64,000 bases of DNA from contig JAECUM010012882.1 of the NCBI GenBank assembly GCA_016617855.1, forward strand, positions 1 through 64,000, given 5' to 3'. The stretch comes from Megalonaias nervosa. Lineage: Eukaryota; Mollusca; Bivalvia; Unionida; Unionidae. Positions within the stretch are counted from its first letter, which is position 1. Every line of letters begins with the position of its first letter. Positions 58,461 to 64,000 of this stretch are shown piece after piece. The translations under genes and the position numbers were made by a program. The notes beneath the pieces are model-generated. The model saw only the letters and a program-made list of their open reading frames with translations, did no database searches and had not been told where the DNA came from.

Positions 58461-58660
58461 GCTTCTCAAGATTATTTTATGACAGGAAGCTTGCCAAGGT
58501 CATTTTATGAACGGAAGCTTCTCAATGTTGTTTTATGACGGGAAGCTTGTCAAGGTCATTTTATGACAGGAAGCTTGTCAAGGTCATTTTATGAAAGGAA
58601 GTTTGTCAAGGCCATTTTATGACAGGTAGCTTTCAAGGTCATTTTATGATGGGAAGCTTG
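58461..58660. repeat. 28-bp tandem array, about 7 copies
   Basis: Unit is ttttatgacaggaagcttgt followed by caaggtca, with cggga, aagga and tggga variants. Confidence 0.9.
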
Positions 58661-59298
58661 AACACCTTTTAAATGTTTGTTGATCCATCATTAAATATAT
58701 TGCCACCATTACTGAAAATAGAAAAACATTTAAACAGACTTTTTCCCAAAATAATTTTGAATAGAATTCAGCCAACCTTAAAAAAAGCATTCTGGCATAA
58801 GGCTTTTCAATATCGGACATATGGTACTAATCTGCTTTTCATTATGGTGGTGATGCAGAGTAATGACATTCAACAGCATTAGAAGAAATTTCTAAAGAAA
58901 GCATCCCACTCACTTGAATTTTTGGTGTTTGACCTACTCTGGCCTCTTGGTTGTTCATGTCCAGTGAGTCTACATTGTTTGATATGTCAACAATGAGTTG
59001 AAAATTTAAACAGATGAAAAGGAAGGAATTACTAAAAGTGATTCAGTCAGGATATGTTTTGATGCCCCACCATCTGTCAACAAGTACCCCCACCTTGGTC
59101 AATTTTATTTTGGTGCTTATCAGGCACTATTGTCTTGAATCTTTCTTACAGGAACACGTTTCTACTTTATTGCTATATATGTACAGCTGCATGAAGTCTA
59201 TCTAGAAAGGATATGCACAGCACTAGAGACATTAAAATGGATAGAGATCAAAATAGAAGCTAGCTAATTATCTAAATTACATGTTATGTTTTTTTCAG
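58661..59298. other. End of intron 8
   Basis: One more family A unit (58665-58880), then unassigned sequence up to the TM10 exon. Confidence 0.5.
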
Positions 59299-59398
59299 GG
59301 AGGGATCTATTTCTTCCAGTTGATAGATTATTATGCTGCAGCCATGTCTCTTATGTACCTAGCATTTTTTGAGGTGATAGCTATAACCTGGATCTATG
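59299..59398 (+). CDS. SLC6 transporter exon: TM10
   Basis: Acceptor tttttttcag, donor gtaagt. Continues the TM9-TM10 loop: [17 protein letters not shown] then [16 protein letters not shown] and the first base of Gly. GGIYxFxLxDYY and the [12 protein letters not shown] end of TM10 are family hallmarks. The next exon, expected to begin with a G-x-x-RL-type sequence, is not visible before 64000. Confidence 0.97.
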
Positions 59399-59829
59399 GT
59401 AAGTTGGTCTTTGCATTGATTATCTTGCCCCCACCCCCCACCCCCATCCCGGTTGCACAGCACAACTTGTGTGTATTGCCTTTTGCTCCGATTTGGATTT
59501 GATTTTGTAGTTGATGTAATTCTTTCACTATTTGCATTAAAAGTTTTGGATTTTACTCTATTACTAAAACAAAAATCAAATCAAAGTATCTTTTTAGGAC
59601 GTGAGCACGTATATTGGAACACAAAGCACAGAAATATGTCATAAACAGTTTAACATTGTTTGATATGCAAATACAATCTCTGTTTCTAGAAAAGGAAAAG
59701 TAACTTAAAAATGTCCTTATCAGATGGAATATCAAGATCATGTAGGAGTTTTAAGTTCTTTCAGTTCACTTTAGTGTTTATATTAGAGTTGAATCTCTCC
59801 TCCACCCACCCCATATATTTTGTGTCGGT
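59399..59829. other. Start of last intron in window
   Basis: A C-rich run (cccccaccccccacccccatccc) at 59429-59451; otherwise nothing. Confidence 0.55.
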
Positions 59830-60010
59830 TATAATGAAGTTTGGTTATAATGTTATTTTAGGAATCCCATGGGTTTCTTTATAAATTTGTTATAATGAAG
59901 TTTGTTTATAATATTAGTTTAGGCATCCCATGGGTTCCTTTATAAATTTGTTATAATGAAGTTTGGTTATAATGTTATTTTTAGAATCCCATGGATTTCA
60001 TTATACATTT
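59830..60010. repeat. 61-bp tandem repeat, about 2.8 copies
   Basis: Unit contains ataatgaagtttggttataa, tgttattttaggaatcccat and gggtttctttataaatttgtt. Confidence 0.92.
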
Positions 60011-60014
60011 GGAG

Positions 60015-60200
60015 TTTGCTGATTTTATAGCTGTATTGGTCATAGACCAGAAGAGTCTATGCTATGGTCTGTTGTCTGTTACTGATTTTATAGCTGTATT
60101 TGTCGTAGACCAGAAGAGTCATCAGCCATCTGTCCATTAACACAAGTTACAGCTAATTCTCCTAAACTAAGTAGATAAATCCATGAAATTTTAAACACAT
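60015..60200. repeat. Dispersed repeat, family E
   Basis: gattttatagctgtattggt and catagaccagaagagtc occur twice here, 68 bp apart, and match 27440-27610. Confidence 0.6.
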
Positions 60201-60311
60201 TCATCTTATGGTCTAGTTCCCGAATAAAAATGGTGTCACTCAGACATTCACTGTGCTACCATGGTGGCCATCTTTTGAAAATTTTATTACTGCTACTCCC
60301 GCTGAAACAAA

Positions 60312-60580
60312 GGTCATATCGACATTGGGTTTTTTAGTGAAAGACTTATAATTAATATCTCTTGGTGCCAATCTGATATCCAATATGGCCACTATGTTGG
60401 TCATATCGACATTGGGTTTTTTAGTGAAAGACTTCTTATAATTAATATCTCTTGGTGCCAATCTGATATCCAATATGGCCACTGTGTTGGTCATATCGAC
60501 ATTGGGTTTTTTAGTGAAAGACTTCTTATAATATCTCTTGGTGCCAATCTGATATCCAATATGGCCACTGCCATATTGAA
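60312..60580. repeat. 87-90 bp tandem repeat, about 2.8 copies
   Basis: ggtcatatcgacattgggtt, ttttagtgaaagacttctta and ccaatctgatatccaatatgg blocks at 60312, 60399 and 60489. A local amplification of family B. Confidence 0.93.
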
Positions 60581-61964
60581 AATCTTATTGTTGCTGTTTC
60601 TGAATAGATGGTAATATTGACAAGGGGTAATATTGACAAGGGGTTTTCACTACAAGATTTGTTCCACTTTGCTGTTCTTACATACTTCTTAAAGATGGAC
60701 ACGTATAAGGTGAAGTTGTTTGCGTTTGTAACATGTTCAGTAGAGAGAATGTTGGCAGACACCACTCTGCTACTTTAATGTACTTTAAAATTTCTTTGCA
60801 TGTTGTAATTATGGAAATCATGCACTATCTAAAGCAGACAGATGATCAAAATGGCTGCTCCCATATGCTTGAAAACTGAGTTTTAACTAGTCCAAAGTAC
60901 ACTAACTTTAGCAGTTATTAAAAAAGGGAAATTAATTTTCCATGGCATGCAATACTAGCTTTTGAAAGTGCACTGAATGAATACTGAATTCTAAAGAATA
61001 GATATAAAGTAAAAGAGCTTATCAGCTTGTTAAATTTTCCAATTAACCTTTGAACTGGATGTGAAAAATGCCAAGCATAACCAGCAGTGTTTTGAAAAGT
61101 GCTCATCTATAGTAAAATGAAGCTGTATACTCTCCAACCCAAATTACATTTATCATTCATACACCAAAATAAGAGGAATTAAAAGTTCTTTCACCAATAC
61201 CTAAGACATACAAAGGCCTTTTTAAATAGAATGGCCAGTGAGGAAAATCTAGGAAATTTTTTAAAATTTATAATTCAAACCATTTACAAAATTGTAGAGT
61301 GGAATGATGGGCACCACATAGACAATTGTGAAGGTATTGTTATGACTACTGCACTTGAGGAGATGGCCATATTGACATTGGGTTTTCGGTGAAAGACTTC
61401 TTGCGATGTCTAGTTCATCTTAAAATGAAGACAGTGAGAATCTGACATCAATACGGTTGCCATGGCAGCCATCTTAAAAAGCTTGTTAACACTACTATTC
61501 AATAAAACATCAACATGAGGTTTTCACTAAAGGCTTGTGATATCTGGTTAATTCAGACGAAAATATTGCCCCTTGTAAATCTAGTAAAGCTTCTTGTAAT
61601 TTTGATTTTGTCCTAAATGAAAATGGTGCTAATCAGACAGTTTCATGGCCATGGCTGGCCATATTGTAAACCTTGTTACGATTTCTTAGAACTGATTATT
61701 GTTCAAACATGGGATTTCTACAATCAGACCTGCACTGTGGCTAACTTGGTAGAAATTTTTTAAATCTTGTTATAGTCAATACGTTGTCTTCTGAGAAACT
61801 TCCTATGATATCTAGTTGGTCCTAAATGACAGTGGTGCTGAACAATGGCTGCTAGATTTAAAAATTGCCATGATGTCATATGTTACATCTAGATTTTTGC
61901 ATGAGATACAAAAGTTTTATCTTGATACAGTAGACTCTATGACTGGTGTTTCCTAATCAGTGTA
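60581..61964. other. Unassigned intron with family B repeats
   Basis: Family B blocks recur at about 61320-61870 (ggttttcggtgaaagacttc, cctaaatgaaaatggtgcta). No exon-like sequence found. Confidence 0.5.
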
Positions 61965-62150
61965 AATACTGTTTACAGTGTAAATACAATTAACAGTGTA
62001 AATACAAGTGTAAAATTATACAATTAACAGTGTAAATACAATTGACAGTGTAAATACAAGTGTAAAATTATACAATTTACAGTGTAAATACAGTTAACAG
62101 TGTAAATACTAGTGTAAATACAATTAACAGTGTAAATACAATTAAATTCA
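61965..62150. repeat. About 15-17 bp tandem array
   Basis: Copies of cagtgtaaatacaattaa with insertions of gtgtaaaattata. Confidence 0.9.
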
Positions 62151-62474
62151 GTCATAAACAGTAGAAGCATACACATGAAAACTTCAAACAATTGAAGGTT
62201 TACAATTTTATTAAAGACAGAAAATTGTGTATGAGGAGACAACAGTACATGAATAGGTCGAAGTAAGTTAACATGTACACATACTGATGGTGATCTGGAT
62301 GATACGGTTGTTTGCAGACAGCAAAGATATAAATAAAAGAAACTTGTGAAATAATATTCCAAGCATACACCACAGTTAGGATGTGTGGAAGATTGCAAGT
62401 TAATCTGGGGGATTCATTGTTGAATGAAGTTCTTGGTTATGAACTAAAAATTAAATAACCAAATATCATTGACC

Positions 62475-62635
62475 CCCTGTAGGATCCACTGGCCCATGAA
62501 AAGCTACTGGCAAGCTTTCTCACACACCCATATTGGTCAAGCTCAAGATTCAAACCCACATGGATAGAGGTGAGTTGGCAGTGATCTCTGAGGTGAACAC
62601 TTTAGCCCACTCTTTCACCCAGGGTCCCAGTAAAG
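62475..62635 (-). mobile_element. tRNA-derived SINE, family S, 3'-truncated
   Basis: Contains the head half of the SINE described at 16094: aagctactggcaagctttct, an eroded box B (attcaaacccacatgg) and the box A region (gaacactttagcccact). The gctgaaaaatggcg tail half is absent. Confidence 0.75.
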
Positions 62636-62639
62636 GATG

Positions 62640-63834
62640 AAACTTATTATAATTATATATGAGCGTGAAAAGGTTCAATATTACAGGCAATGACCAGATT
62701 AGAGGCAATATAATATGGTCAATGCCACGGCTATGTATTGAAGTTGTTTAACAAACATTTCTTATACTTTATAACTTTATAGCCATTTGTGAGGTGAAAC
62801 TAGGTGTTTCTTGTACCACATTGAGGACTTTTTAATATCAAAGTTACGGTCATTATTTTTAAGTTTCAGTAAATGTTCCCTTGTCTTCTGTAACTTAGAA
62901 GCTGTTTGAGATAAATGAATGAAACTTTGTAGACATGCATACTGTCACTTGAAACATGTGTTGCCTACATTTTCAGGGTCCTATATTTAAGATTAAGGTT
63001 GTAGGTCTTCAAGGTAAAATTCATAGATCAATATTTTGAGTTTTTATACACTGATCGAAAGGCAGAGGATAATGATGTTATGATGGCCATCATTGTGTCT
63101 CTCTAATAGTAAGTTACTTTTCTTGTCCACCATCTGCAGTTACCAAACTTGCACTTGGGCTAAGGAAGAACCTGATTAATTTTGGAATCGAAAACCTGAA
63201 AGGTCAGTTTGTGACTGAAAAAAATATAACTATTTCACCACAATAACTTAAGTTTTCCAACATCTACAGTTAACAGAATTTGTGGATGGATTGTAGTTCT
63301 CGTAAAGAAGAAGCCTATTGATTTTGGACTTAAAAGTTCAAAGGTCAAGGTCATCTGACTGACAAAAAAAAGAAAAATGGTTTCCATGCAAAAATGTTAG
63401 TTTTATGTCACAGACCTTTACCAAACTTTGTAGATGGCTTGCTCATGGGATTAAGATAAAGCATATCGATTTAGGGTCAGATATCAATTATCACATTGAC
63501 TGTAGGAATAAAAATAATTTGGACAGTTTTCTGCCAGGTACCTTCATGAGTGTTTGTGGATAACTTAAATTTTGGGTAAGAAGGAAGCCTTTTGATTTCA
63601 GAAATTCAATGTCAAAGCCACCAAGAAGAGAAATTGTTTGTGCTTAATAATTTCAGTTGTAGACCAAGTACCTTCATCAAAGTTTGTGTGGTCTTGCACT
63701 TAAGAAATGAAAGGAGACTATTGATTTGGGGGTCAAAAGGTTTTAGATCAAGGTCATTATGGCTCAAAGAAAAATGGTTTTCTGCACATTAAGTTTAGTT
63801 CAAGACTCCATATCTTGACCTGAGACAACCATAC
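62640..63834. repeat. Dispersed repeat, family D (diverged)
   Basis: Blocks attgattttggacttaaaag, gtcaaggtcatctgac and taccaaacttgcacttgg recur four or five times about 150-200 bp apart. Non-coding; the splice-like tctgcag at 63137-63143 belongs to this repeat. Confidence 0.55.
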
Positions 63835-63842
63835 TTGATGAT

Positions 63843-64000
63843 TCCAGGATATTTATGGTAGTTGTTTCCTTGAAAACTGCAAGGCATCATCAGATTGGTA
63901 ATTATATTGTTGAAGATTGGCATGACATCATCAGAATGGTAATTATATTGTTGAAGATTGGCAGGACATCATCAGAATGGTAGGTGTATCCTTGAAAACT
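63843..64000. repeat. 41-bp tandem repeat at window edge
   Basis: catcatcagaatggtaatta followed by tattgttgaagattggcagga, at 63885, 63926 and 63967. It may continue past the window. Confidence 0.9.

Larger units (their letters stand above)
3802..59398 (+). other. SLC6-family transporter gene, partial locus
   Basis: Nine exons, all flanked by AG acceptors and GT donors with matching phases, encode about 412 residues covering TM2 to TM10 of a Na+-coupled SLC6 symporter, a plasma-membrane transporter of amino acids, GABA, monoamines or osmolytes. Introns are very uneven (about 1.7, 2.9, 4.2, 6.3, 7.8, 7.8, 8.9 and 14.7 kb) and filled with repeats. The TM1 exon (WRFPYL-type motif) is not in the upstream 3.8 kb, and no exon after TM10 is recognisable in the last 4.6 kb. 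The [15 protein letters not shown] segment and the NFNSLG unwound TM6 suggest the GABA/amino-acid or inebriated-like part of the family rather than monoamine transporters. Subtype and substrate are not resolved. Confidence 0.95.

Noticed and set aside
63130..63210. Possible next SLC6 exon (acceptor-like tctgcag followed by an open stretch)
   Set aside because: The same sequence recurs as a dispersed repeat in the following kilobase, and the translation lacks the expected post-TM10 motif.

Overview
This is AT-rich animal nuclear DNA, most likely from a mollusc (probably a bivalve). The evidence is small GT-AG-flanked exons of a metazoan transporter in introns of up to about 14.7 kb, decayed LINE, DIRS and pogo/Tigger-type elements, tRNA-derived SINEs, and an unusually high load of 17-100 bp tandem arrays. 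The species assignment is inference. I see no rRNA, CRISPR array, operon or convincing functional tRNA.

The one clear host gene runs left to right from 3802 to beyond the right edge. It is an SLC6-family (Na+/neurotransmitter symporter) gene. Nine exons (3802-3936, 11795-12044, 13757-13889, 20186-20320, 35041-35144, 39340-39464, 48398-48510, 56270-56410, 59299-59398) join in frame to about 412 residues covering TM2 to TM10. The TM1 exon and the exons after TM10 were not found. Conserved landmarks include the TM3 tyrosine, the EL2 cysteine pair, the TM6 Gln/Ser and the TM8 Asp-Ser. The TM7 Asn and Ser of the Na1/chloride site are replaced by Asp and Cys, which could mean altered chloride dependence.

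Left edge (1-3120): a THAP-domain reading frame (+) and a SAP-SWIM-YqaJ gene (-) face each other across a 17-bp satellite, and their outer flanks share diverged inverted sequence. This may be a little-described DNA transposon, or the relic of one. The YqaJ end is cut off by the satellite and both genes carry frame breaks.

Intron 1 (3937-11794) holds a degraded LINE with an SGNH-like ORF1 and an endonuclease/RT ORF2. Three DNA elements interrupt it: a TTAA-type MITE, a 2.2-kb pogo/Tigger element containing a large foldback and a CENP-B-like HTH, and a 178-bp TA-type MITE. Later introns hold a duplicated 1.55-kb pogo-like element whose empty site survives at 41908 in an adjacent 601-bp tandem copy, an inverted pair of 1.04-kb elements with 8-bp target duplications, four tRNA-derived SINE copies on the minus strand, a decayed DIRS retrotransposon (49.5-53.6 kb), and more than twenty tandem arrays. 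One array is built from a transposon end plus its target; another has an exact 180-bp higher-order period. Much of the rest is diverged dispersed repeat with no coding signal I could defend. All homology calls are by eye; no search was run.
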